Assembly: GCA_027310845.1 (NCBI GenBank)
Contig: DAIDAB010000015.1
Coordinates: forward strand, 9,090 to 19,208
DNA: 10,119 bases
From: a bacterium
Lineage (GTDB): Archaea > Thermoproteota > Nitrososphaeria > Nitrososphaerales > CADDZS01
Reading direction: 5' to 3'
Position 1 is the stretch's first letter, and each line of letters begins with the position of its first letter. This document shows, piece after piece, positions 1 through 6,078 of the stretch. The notes beneath the pieces are model-generated. The model did not search any database. It saw nothing but the letters and a program-made list of their open reading frames with translations, and was not told the origin of the DNA. The translations under genes were made by a program, and so were the position numbers.

Positions 1-191
1 TGGGAGCACTGGGTTGTGTGATGTCATCACGATCAGGAACTCGAAAGAATTTGAGAGACATTATCAGACTTGCAGCCGAAGGCAAAATTAGAACAGTACT
101 CACTGAAACCTACGATCTTTCCTCGATTAACACTGTCCTTGGTCGTCTTGCAAAGAATGAGATATCAGGCAGAGTAGCTGTTAGTTTGTAA
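1..191 (+). CDS. Zinc-type alcohol dehydrogenase (MDR family), C-terminal fragment
   Basis: Only the last 62 codons are in the window (reading frame begins at base 3, TAA at 189-191). The peptide runs from GALGCVMSSRSGTRKNLRDI through LAAEGKIRTVLTETYDLSSI to a tail ending EISGRVAVSL. This is the normal end of medium-chain dehydrogenase/reductases: a G-x-x-x-S-R-x-x-T/D segment after the Rossmann fold, an AAEGKI helix, the E-x-Y-x-L-x-x-I/A-N motif, and a closing L-x-R-L-x-x-x-E-I-x-G-R-x-V. Such enzymes oxidise alcohols or sugar alcohols with NAD(P). Substrate and zinc ligands cannot be judged because the N-terminal part is missing. The isomerase-like gene begins 19 bases downstream on the same strand, so the two are probably one operon for sugar or polyol metabolism (inference). 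Confidence 0.8.
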   Translation, partial: GALGCVMSSRSGTRKNLRDIIRLAAEGKIRTVLTETYDLSSINTVLGRLAKNEISGRVAVSL

Positions 192-210
192 ATTAGAGCA
201 AGCTGAACCC

Positions 211-1497
211 ATGACTCCGCGTCCACGTGTTCTCTTCTGGCCACTGGGAAATCCTGAGATCGAGACAGCCCAGGAAGATGCAAGAAGGGCTTTGGGAAAT
301 CTGAAACAGGCAAATCTAGACATCACTTCGATAGAGAGGATGACCTGGTGGGAACCTACAGAGATCTCGAAGCTCGCAAGATCCTTAAAGAAAGAAGAAT
401 TCGATCTCGTGCTCATCTTCTCGGCGACTCATGGCACAGTGAGATGCATCACGGCGGTCGCAAAGCGATACAAAATCCCTACAATAATCTGGGCAATCCC
501 CTTGAGGTATTCGCTCGCAACGAGTGGGCTCGCGAGTTCATATCTTCGTGAAAGGGGATATTTTGTCAGGCTACTCTGCAACGAGCCAACTGACGAGAAG
601 GTGAAGATCGAGGTTGAAACTGTCGCGAGAGCAGCTCGCGCGAACAAGGAGTCGAAAGAGTATAAGATCGGAATAATCGGAATTCTTTCTCCACTCATGA
701 TTTCGCTTCCATACAACCTTGCCCTGCTCAAGAAACGGCTCGGTCCTACGACAATTGAGATCAGTATGCCTTCTCTCGATAGGACTCTCAAGTCAGTGAA
801 AGGGAGAGACGTTGAGAATGCAGTTACGGATATCGAAGCAAGGTATCCCGTAAAAGTCAGCAAAGAAATGCTTGCAAAGGCAGCAAAATTTCAATTAGCA
901 GTTCGAAAAATAGTCAAAGCGAACAAACTCGACGCAATCGCGCTCGAATGCTGGACGAATATCTTTCCAAAGTACGGTGTGAATCCATGTCTCGGACATC
1001 TGGATGATCTCGTAGTTGGATGCGAGGGGGATGTGGTGAGCATGAGCGGCGCTCTCATTTTGAAAGCAATAAACGGAGTGAACCCGTACCTTACGGACAT
1101 TCTTGCGGTAGATGAGAAGAAAAACATGATAGAGTTAAGCCACTGCGCTGCCCCTATCTCGCTTGCAAGAGACCCCTCGGAAATCAAGATCTCAGACCGC
1201 ACTGACAAGAGAAGTGCTGGGAAGACTGCATTCGTCAATTTCAGCCTCAAGGCCGGTCCCGTCACGCTCGTTAGATTCTACGGAATGAATCTTGACAAGA
1301 TCCACATGACTTTTGGGGACTTGAAGAGCACTGGAAATTACTGGGGAGGAATCAGCCCTGTGGTCGAATCCAAGGGAAATGCAGCTGAATTCTTGAAGAA
1401 CATATCCGGTAACCACTACCTGATAACTTATGGAGATGTTCGACCAGAACTACGTCTCTTTGCAGAATGGAATGGGTTGCAAGTTAGAGAAGATTGA
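211..1497 (+). CDS. L-fucose/L-arabinose isomerase-like protein
   Basis: A 428-residue protein with the layout of the L-fucose isomerase-like family (aldose-ketose isomerases using a divalent metal). The N-terminal half has two Rossmann-like stretches (about residues 1-100 and 150-190, with YKIGIIGILSP at the second). The family signature lies at about 243-275: a candidate metal-binding Glu246 in ALECW, Cys260 in NPC, then GCEGDV with Glu272 and Asp274. A second conserved stretch has His311-Cys312 (SHCAAP), and the C-terminus carries NHYLITYGD (402-409) and an ELRLFAEWNG segment, as in family members. Length is slightly under that of classical FucI. The ATG at 211 has no clear Shine-Dalgarno but fits the family N-terminus. 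The true substrate is unknown; archaeal members of this family are often misnamed. The dehydrogenase upstream supports a carbohydrate role. Confidence 0.8.
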   Translation: MTPRPRVLFWPLGNPEIETAQEDARRALGNLKQANLDITSIERMTWWEPTEISKLARSLKKEEFDLVLIFSATHGTVRCITAVAKRYKIPTIIWAIPLRYSLATSGLASSYLRERGYFVRLLCNEPTDEKVKIEVETVARAARANKESKEYKIGIIGILSPLMISLPYNLALLKKRLGPTTIEISMPSLDRTLKSVKGRDVENAVTDIEARYPVKVSKEMLAKAAKFQLAVRKIVKANKLDAIALECWTNIFPKYGVNPCLGHLDDLVVGCEGDVVSMSGALILKAINGVNPYLTDILAVDEKKNMIELSHCAAPISLARDPSEIKISDRTDKRSAGKTAFVNFSLKAGPVTLVRFYGMNLDKIHMTFGDLKSTGNYWGGISPVVESKGNAAEFLKNISGNHYLITYGDVRPELRLFAEWNGLQVRED

Positions 1498-1510
1498 ATC
1501 CAAAGAGTGT

Positions 1511-1551
1511 CTTACACAGTAAGTCTTCCAGTATGCGGTTCAGTGTTGAAC
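1511..1551 (+). terminator. Paired small hairpins just after the isomerase gene
   Basis: Two perfect 5-bp stems follow the TGA at 1495-1497: CTTAC-ACA-GTAAG (1511-1523) and GTTCA-GTGT-TGAAC (1538-1551). They could protect or help end the isomerase mRNA. There is no T-run after them, which archaeal termination usually needs, so this is weak. Confidence 0.25.
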
Positions 1552-1656
1552 ATGGCCTCCAATGCAAATTGCTGAGAAAATTCAAATGATCTAAGAACCT
1601 TAGGATGGCTTGCTTCGACGAATTCGCGTCTCACTCATTAATATAGAAAAATCTCT

Positions 1657-1769
1657 GTAGCCGGCGCAACAGAACGCTTTTTTCTGGGATGAAGCCGTTT
1701 CAGGCTCCTTTTAGCTTGCGCACCTGGTTTCAGGGTGTCTGTTGAACAGCGTGCGATGAATCGGCCTAC
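1657..1769 (+). ncRNA. Candidate structured RNA (or leader of the kinase mRNA)
   Basis: An outer stem pairs GTAGCCGG (1657-1664) with TCGG-CTAC (1761-1769, one bulged C). Inside it are CAGAA/TTCTG (1670-1674 with 1682-1686), AGCC/GGCT (1693-1696 with 1703-1706), CGCAC/GTGCG (1719-1723 with 1751-1755), which itself encloses CTG/CAG (1724-1733) and CTGT/ACAG (1739-1749). The strand is not determined by pairing; plus is chosen because a TATA-like TTAATATA (1638-1645) lies upstream and the next gene is plus. Against it: a start site about 26 bases after that TATA box would fall near 1668, inside the outer stem. It matches no RNA family I can recall. It could be chance pairing in a GC-richer patch. 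Confidence 0.3.
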
Positions 1770-1878
1770 TGCTTATCGTTGCGATACCCGCGATGTCTGA
1801 CCAACTCCAAAATAAGAGAATTTAACTACGAATTGCACTTTTTCTGAGGCGTTGCGTCATCCTAAGAAACTTGAGTGC

Positions 1879-2442
1879 ATGAGGATCGGGCTCACAGGTT
1901 CGCCCGGCACTGGCAAGAAGACTGTCGGGGCCGAGCTCTCAAAGATAACCGGACTAGAGCCAGTCTCTTTGAATGACTTTGCAATCAGGAATAGAATCGG
2001 AAAGTGGTCTCACGGAGAATTCGTCGTCGACATTGAGAGGCTTGGCAAAGAAAGGCTTGACACTCGCGGAAAGATAATCTATGGACATCTTCTCCCATAT
2101 GTTATCCCTAGTCACAGTCTCGATTTCGTCGCCATACTTCGATGCTCCCCCAAAGTCTTGAGAAGGCGTTATATCTCAAGAGGCTATTCAAGTTCCAAGA
2201 TGGAAGAGAACATTGAGGCTGAACTACTCGACATCATTTCCTTCAAGTGTTTAGAATCCTACAGGAAGGAGAAGGTTGCGGAGTTCGATACCACGCGCTC
2301 GCGACTTCCCCACAATGTCGCTCGCAAAGTACTTGACACAATTAGGGGTCAAATTCCTGCGCGCTACGGAATAGTCTCATGGACTCGAGATGCCTCAAGG
2401 TCATCAAAAAACCTGAGAACTATGCTTCATTCTATGGAATAA
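1879..2442 (+). CDS. Adenylate kinase of the Fap7/AK6 family
   Basis: A 187-residue P-loop kinase. It starts MRIGLTGSPGTGKK, with the Walker A loop at residues 7-15 (G-S-P-G-T-G-K-K-T), the spacing typical of AK6/Fap7. An Asp51 follows in the NMP-binding region, then GHLLPYV (69-75), LRCSP (87-91), and the lid-like RGYSSSKMEENIEAE (101-115), all hallmarks of the family; EFDTT (135-139) near the end is also typical. Members interconvert adenine nucleotides and, in eukaryotes, bind ribosomal protein uS11 and aid small-subunit rRNA maturation; in archaea the role is presumed similar. I chose ATG 1879 because it places the first beta strand exactly as in relatives; an in-frame TTG at 1852 would add nine residues and has a GAGG only two bases ahead. 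About 40 C-terminal residues beyond the core look less conserved. Confidence 0.85.
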   Translation: MRIGLTGSPGTGKKTVGAELSKITGLEPVSLNDFAIRNRIGKWSHGEFVVDIERLGKERLDTRGKIIYGHLLPYVIPSHSLDFVAILRCSPKVLRRRYISRGYSSSKMEENIEAELLDIISFKCLESYRKEKVAEFDTTRSRLPHNVARKVLDTIRGQIPARYGIVSWTRDASRSSKNLRTMLHSME

Positions 2443-2543
2443 TTTGCGCTAAAGAGGCACTTGAGAAACTGCGATAAGTCAAGGTGTCGTATTTGCTGGG
2501 GGAAAGGCGGAGCGCATAAATAACAAATATAAGAACTAACACG

Positions 2544-2582
2544 GGCCTTTGATACCTAGCCAAGGGCCATTCCTATTTAGGT
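2544..2582 (+). other. Hairpins in the leader of the coiled-coil gene
   Basis: GGCCTT (2544-2549) can pair with AAGGGCC (2562-2568, one bulge). ACCTA (2554-2558) can pair with TAGGT (2578-2582), or CCTA-TT-TAGG (2572-2581) can form alone; these are mutually exclusive folds. They would lie in a 5' leader only if transcription starts from the AT-rich box at 2515-2533 (CATAAATAAC, AAATATAAG). Confidence 0.3.
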
Positions 2583-2600
2583 AGGATGAGCACGGCAAAT

Positions 2601-2636
2601 GGTTAAATCGGATATTTGGGTGACTAGTCAAAGTTA
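2601..2636 (+). promoter_or_regulatory. TATA-like box and 10-base palindrome before the coiled-coil gene
   Basis: GGTTAAATC (2601-2609) resembles an archaeal TATA box; a start about 26 bases on would fall near 2631-2636, at the ATG, giving a leaderless or near-leaderless message. This suits the lack of any Shine-Dalgarno ahead of ATG 2636. Between them sits a perfect palindrome TGACTAGTCA (2621-2630), in the position where archaeal repressors often bind. A second TATA-like region (2515-2533) lies further up and would give a leader of about 80-90 bases. Confidence 0.4.
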
Positions 2637-3505
2637 TGCAACCTCAAGGAGAGGTTGACCTCGAGGCCTTAAGCCAGAAGATCGACGCTCTCGCGACACA
2701 GCGTTCCAACTCTATCAATGACTACAAGCGTCTTGATCAGCGGAGGCGAGAAATCCGGAGGGAGATACGGGAATACACCGAGAAAATCAATGTCGATAGA
2801 AAAGCACTCGACGAATATTATGAGAAGATCTCTGACTTCAAGGCGGTAAGACGTGATATTCTTTCAAAGATCCGGGACATGAAAACAAAGTCCTCTGAGG
2901 TGGAGAAAGAGCTAAGACAATTCGAAAAGAACCTCCCAAGAGAAGGAGATGTCCTGAACGAACGTCTCAAGAAGGTAGAGTGGAAGCTCCAAACCGAAAG
3001 GCTGACTCGCGATGAAGAAAAACAACTTGTTGGGATGGTGAAAGAGCTTGAAACAAAGCTCAAGGTGTGGAAAAAGGCACACTCTACGAAAAAGGAACTT
3101 TCCGGCGTCCTTGACCAGATCCGATTGCTAAAGAAACAGCTTGATGAAATGAACTCGTTCAAGTCAGCCAACGACCCCGAAGTCAGAGCAAGGCATGAGC
3201 GTGTCGCGACGATGATGAATTCAAGACATGAGCTCTTTCAGGAGATTGAGTCAATCAACAACGAACTTGTCACGATTGATGCTAACATTGTAAAAGCAAC
3301 TCAAGACTTGGACACTCTGAGAGCGCAAAGGAGGATGCTGGTTGAGGGAAGGAGAACTCGAGATCACGAGTCAAGCAGAGCAAGAACCAGAGAACTTGTT
3401 GAAAGGGCAAAAGACGATGCGATGAAGAAGTTAGAGCAGGGCGAGAAGCTGAGTTTTGATGAACTGAGGTTAGTTTACGCTGACGACCCAGAACCGGTCA
3501 AGTAG
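2636..3505 (+). CDS. Archaeal coiled-coil protein, COG1340-like
   Basis: A 289-residue, highly charged protein that is almost wholly helical: long runs of Lys, Arg, Glu, Gln and Leu with heptad-like spacing from about residue 5 to 250, no Cys, no signal peptide, no membrane segment. Two features match the archaeal COG1340 coiled-coil family: the central KKVEWKLQTERLTRDEEKQL segment (about 112-131) and the short C-terminal module AMKKLEQGEKLSFDELRLVY, which looks like a small helical cap. Homologues are found across archaea and are sometimes mislabelled phosphoserine phosphatase; no catalytic motif of that enzyme is present here. The function is unknown to me; a scaffold or RNA/ribosome-associated role would be guesswork. 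The DUF373 gene begins about 60 bases downstream with its own ribosome site, so co-transcription is likely. Confidence 0.75.
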   Translation: MQPQGEVDLEALSQKIDALATQRSNSINDYKRLDQRRREIRREIREYTEKINVDRKALDEYYEKISDFKAVRRDILSKIRDMKTKSSEVEKELRQFEKNLPREGDVLNERLKKVEWKLQTERLTRDEEKQLVGMVKELETKLKVWKKAHSTKKELSGVLDQIRLLKKQLDEMNSFKSANDPEVRARHERVATMMNSRHELFQEIESINNELVTIDANIVKATQDLDTLRAQRRMLVEGRRTRDHESSRARTRELVERAKDDAMKKLEQGEKLSFDELRLVYADDPEPVK

Positions 3506-3556
3506 ACGTTTAGATCTCCATGCTGAAGACACAGTCGGGGCAATTCGCGAATAGTT

Positions 3557-3561
3557 GGAGG
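3557..3561 (+). promoter_or_regulatory. Shine-Dalgarno of the DUF373 gene
   Basis: GGAGG at 3557-3561 is the clearest ribosome site in the window. It ends one base before the in-frame GTG at 3563, too close, but ten bases before the TTG at 3572, so it favours TTG 3572 as the start. Confidence 0.55.
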
Positions 3562-3571
3562 GGTGCTCGAG

Positions 3572-4747
3572 TTGTCTAGTGAGGACTCCGAATCTACAAA
3601 GACGCTCATAATCTGTGTCGATAGAGACAATGATGTCGGTCTTAAGACTGGAATCCAGACCCCTATTGTCGGGAAGGACGCATGCCTTAATGCTGCTTCT
3701 AGACTGGCAATGGCAGATCCAGAGGAGGCTGACGCAAACACAATATTCGCCGCAGTGAAGCAGTACGACGAACTCATGGGCAAGGGGCAAGAATGCGAGG
3801 TGGTGGTCGTCGGCGGAGTTTTTGAGAGGGGAGTCGAGGGCGACAGGAAGATTAGAAGAGAAGTAGCACAGACAATCAAGGGGTATCCTGCCAAAGAGTC
3901 AGTGATAATTTCTGATGGGGTTGAAGGCGAAGAAGTGGTGCCAATAATCAACGCGCTAGTCCCGGTGGTCTCAATCAGGCGCGTGATAATCAAGCATAGC
4001 AAGTCTGTCGAAGAATCTTACGCTGTTCTCGGGCGCTACTTCAAGATGCTGTTTCTGGACCCTAGGTATGCACGGTATGCTTTAGGCGTTCCTGGCATCA
4101 TCTTCATAGGAATTGTTTTGATTGATTATTTCTTCGGGCCAGGTGCGGTTCCACTTGTACTGATTGGATTAATAGGAGCTGCGTTTGTCATAAGGGGGTT
4201 CGACGTCGACCGTAGAATAGAAGGGCTCCGCAATCTTACTTCGGCTGGATATCTAAGGTTACTCGGCACGACGACATCGGCTTTCATTGTGCTGGCAGGG
4301 ATAATTGCTGGAGTGACTCCTTTCTTCACCCCATGCCTAGGTGACGTTTGCCCAAATCCAGCTGCCGCCATAGCAAACTTACTTGGCCCTAATCCTTCGT
4401 TCTCGACTGTACTACTTTGGATGCCTAAAATTATTGGACGCTTCATTGAGTATTCTCAAATATACGTCTGGATAGGTTTAGGATTGTACATTATGGTAGC
4501 TCTTGTATTCAACATACTTAGGCCGAAATCTAGGCACATTATAAGAAATGTCATCGCATTAATAGTGCTCGGCTTACTGTATCCACCAGTCTTCTACCTT
4601 TCGGAGACTCTTGTTAGCAATGCTAGTTCGCTTGACCAGTTCGTCGCGATCTCGATGTTTGCTCTCGCCGTGACTTTTGCGGTTGCTGCGTACTTGTATT
4701 ACCGGATAACAAAGAGAAGGGAATATCCGAAGGCGATTCAAGTCTGA
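3572..4747 (+). CDS. DUF373 family membrane protein
   Basis: A 391-residue protein of the archaeal DUF373 family. The N-terminal soluble domain (1-165) shows the family marks: TLIICVDRDNDVG (11-23), TPIVGKDACLNAA (30-42), the ADPEEADANTIFAA stretch (48-61), CEVVVVGG (75-82) and SDGVEGEEVVPII (114-126), an alternating strand/helix pattern like a Rossmann-type domain. The C-terminal half holds about six hydrophobic segments (near 170-188, 191-209, 232-252, 296-316, 325-343, 357-377) and ends in a basic tail. A TPCLGDVCPNP loop between segments 3 and 4 contains two cysteines. The biochemical role is unknown. TTG 3572 is chosen for its spacing from GGAGG; GTG 3563 would add three residues. The conserved DRDND acidic cluster suggests metal or nucleotide binding, which is inference. 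Confidence 0.85.
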   Translation: MSSEDSESTKTLIICVDRDNDVGLKTGIQTPIVGKDACLNAASRLAMADPEEADANTIFAAVKQYDELMGKGQECEVVVVGGVFERGVEGDRKIRREVAQTIKGYPAKESVIISDGVEGEEVVPIINALVPVVSIRRVIIKHSKSVEESYAVLGRYFKMLFLDPRYARYALGVPGIIFIGIVLIDYFFGPGAVPLVLIGLIGAAFVIRGFDVDRRIEGLRNLTSAGYLRLLGTTTSAFIVLAGIIAGVTPFFTPCLGDVCPNPAAAIANLLGPNPSFSTVLLWMPKIIGRFIEYSQIYVWIGLGLYIMVALVFNILRPKSRHIIRNVIALIVLGLLYPPVFYLSETLVSNASSLDQFVAISMFALAVTFAVAAYLYYRITKRREYPKAIQV

Positions 4748-4801
4748 ACGTACTTGGAACGTCCTCCTTGGTTAATGCTCTCCAAATCAATCAATTCTCA
4801 T

Positions 4802-4852
4802 TTTAGCTTCACATTGATCAAGAAATATGGATTCCAGTAATATGAAGCTGAA
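4802..4852. repeat. Inverted repeat with 13-base arms
   Basis: TTTAGCTTCACAT (4802-4814) and ATATGAAGCTGAA (4840-4852) pair at 12 of 13 positions as plus-strand RNA, counting one G-U, around a 25-base loop. The loop contains the small inverted repeat TGGA-T-TCCA. It lies about 55 bases after the DUF373 stop, so it may be a 3' end structure; no T-run follows. Confidence 0.5.
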
Positions 4853-5267
4853 TTGAACTCGCATTTCTATGCATTGGACTTTATGAGATATGGAACGTAG
4901 ATTGCACTTGAAACGGACTCAATCGAGCATAAATCGTCGCAGCCAAGTGCTAAACAAGTCTTAGCCTCACCTTGGCGCTCCAACTCTTTTGTGCTTTCAA
5001 AAGTACTCAATCTCGATTGTGGTACTGAGCGCTTTGGGTGATGCATTGTGCTATTGTTTCGCAACTTGCGTAACGGTTGGGGATTCCGAAAACAGAGTCA
5101 TATGAAATCAAAGCTTCTTGCAAATGCCTGAGCCCGCTTGCCTTATTTCGGATGTCTAGCAACCCAGAGCAAACATGTACAATGACAGAACACAGTCCAG
5201 AAAAATCCCATGGAAGTAGGCTTGTCAGAGAAAGATTTGCGTTGGAAGAAAGAGGATTCACTGTTTC

Positions 5268-5280
5268 AAATAAAGATATA
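5268..5280 (+). promoter_or_regulatory. TATA-like box before the RadA paralog
   Basis: AAATAAAGATATA is the best AT-rich box upstream of TTG 5320. A start about 26 bases downstream of its centre would give a leader of roughly 15-20 bases. The match to an archaeal box is partial and was judged by eye. Confidence 0.3.
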
Positions 5281-5319
5281 GCAGTGTCGTAGAGACTCAC
5301 AAAAGAGCCAAATTAGGAA

Positions 5320-6078
5320 TTGATCGAGAAAAATCAAGATAGTGTAGAGAGTAAAGAATCTGTCTCGACGCTTGATCTTAAGGCAGAGAGAGTGTCTACG
5401 GGGTCAATGGCATTTGACGCTATTCTTGGTGGTGGCATTCCGACCAGTGCAATAACGGACATTTACGGCGCAGCCGGCACAGGAAAGACGCAATTTGCCT
5501 ATCAATGCGCACTGATGGTTTCGCTTGGAAGATCAGGCGAAGACAAGGTGCGCGTTGTCTATGTGGATTGTACAGGTTCGTTCCGCCCAGAACGGATCGC
5601 CGAGATGGCTGAGAAAAGAGAGCCTTCCAGGGAAGGGGTTAGCATTCTTGAGTCGATTTCTTCAATCAGAGTGAGAAGCGTCTCTGAACAACAAGACACA
5701 AACGAGCGAATCCTTTCTGGCACCGAATTCTCAAATTGCAAGTTGATCATTGTAGATGATGTAACGAGAAACTTTGTTTCGGAGTATGGGATGAAAGAGT
5801 CAGAATTGATTTCTAGACAGCACAAACTTGCGATGTATACAAGGAAGCTTGCCTATCTTGCGATTTCCAAGAACACAGCAGTACTCCTGACTAACAGTGT
5901 GAGATCTAGAATGGCACTCGGAGAGGGAGAGACAACGGGGAACATCATCTCACAATTTGCCCTATTCAGAATACACTTTCGGAAGGTCGACAACATGAGA
6001 TCTGCAGAGATAGTCCAGCCTCTTGTACGAAACCGAGGGTGCAAGTTTGAAATAGAAAGCAGAGGAATAGTTCCCTAA
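5320..6078 (+). CDS. RadA-type RecA-superfamily ATPase paralog (RadB/aRadC-like)
   Basis: A 252-residue single-domain RecA-fold protein. The start of the core, VSTGSMAFDAILGGGIPTSA (25-44), and the Walker A GAAGTGKTQ (50-58) are close to RadA; Walker B is LIIVDD (142-147); SRQHKLAMYTRKLAYLA (165-181) and the LLTNS strand (189-193) follow in the right order. It lacks the N-terminal helix-hairpin-helix domain of full RadA recombinase, as RadB and aRadC paralogs do. Such proteins bind ATP and assist or regulate RadA filaments in recombinational repair. Two key positions differ: RadA's D-T-E-G-T-F-R-P-E-R reads D-C-T-G-S-F-R-P-E-R, so the catalytic Glu is Thr85, and the N-Q pair is Asn192-Ser193. 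ATP hydrolysis is therefore probably weak or absent. TTG 5320 is the first usable start after an in-frame TAG. Its stop overlaps the stop of the minus-strand gene. Confidence 0.85.
   Translation: MIEKNQDSVESKESVSTLDLKAERVSTGSMAFDAILGGGIPTSAITDIYGAAGTGKTQFAYQCALMVSLGRSGEDKVRVVYVDCTGSFRPERIAEMAEKREPSREGVSILESISSIRVRSVSEQQDTNERILSGTEFSNCKLIIVDDVTRNFVSEYGMKESELISRQHKLAMYTRKLAYLAISKNTAVLLTNSVRSRMALGEGETTGNIISQFALFRIHFRKVDNMRSAEIVQPLVRNRGCKFEIESRGIVP

Larger units (their letters stand above)
1498..1878. other. Non-coding stretch rich in small hairpins
   Basis: I see no convincing protein gene in these 381 bases. It holds perfect short stems: CTTAC/GTAAG at 1511-1523, GTTCA/TGAAC at 1538-1551, ATCTAAG/CTTAG(G)AT at 1589-1606, CAGAA/TTCTG at 1670-1686, TATCG/CGATA at 1774-1786. 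A TATA-like TTAATATA lies at 1638-1645 and an AT-rich TTTAACTA near 1821-1828. A five-T run at 1839-1843 could end a transcript. The centre (1657-1800) is denser in pairing and more GC-rich than the flanks and may encode an RNA; see the separate entry. No tRNA, SRP RNA or RNase P signature was recognised. Confidence 0.6.
4748..5319. other. Long intergenic stretch with one strong hairpin
   Basis: These 572 bases contain no protein gene I can support. The part up to about 4900 is AT-rich and holds the hairpin at 4802-4852. From 5077 to 5292 there is an open plus-strand stretch (71 codons from TTG 5077, 46 from ATG 5152) with no Shine-Dalgarno; it lies in the same frame as the RadA paralog and ends at TAG 5290-5292, 27 bases before that gene's TTG. 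An overlapping minus-strand open stretch (5007-5300) has no family resemblance. A TATA-like AAATAAAGATATA is at 5268-5280. No RNA gene was recognised. Confidence 0.55.

Noticed and set aside
429..1416. Long minus-strand open frames opposite the isomerase gene
   Set aside because: They mirror the coding frame of a well-supported plus-strand gene, have no family motifs and no start signals.
1500..1850. tRNA, RNase P RNA or SRP RNA in the first large gap
   Set aside because: No GGTTCRA-type T arm with a matching acceptor, no GAGGAAAGTC-type RNase P core, and no SRP helix 8 motif was found on either strand.
2818..3171. Minus-strand frame rich in Ser, Phe and Arg opposite the coiled-coil gene
   Set aside because: Its composition is the complement of the Glu/Lys-rich coiled coil; an artefact of the other strand.
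3475..4002. Minus-strand frames opposite the DUF373 soluble domain
   Set aside because: DUF373 motifs on the plus strand are clear and the antisense frames show only low-complexity Ser/Thr/Pro runs.
5077..5292. 71-codon plus-strand frame as an independent small gene
   Set aside because: No Shine-Dalgarno, no known family, and its only resemblance is to a RadA N-terminal fragment; kept as a finding rather than annotated.
5290..5292. TAG before the RadA paralog read through as pyrrolysine
   Set aside because: No stem-loop or family precedent supports it, and a TTG start follows closely in the same frame.
5007..5300. 97-codon minus-strand frame in the 4748-5319 gap
   Set aside because: No recognisable domain, no ribosome site, and it overlaps the possible RadA remnant on the other strand.
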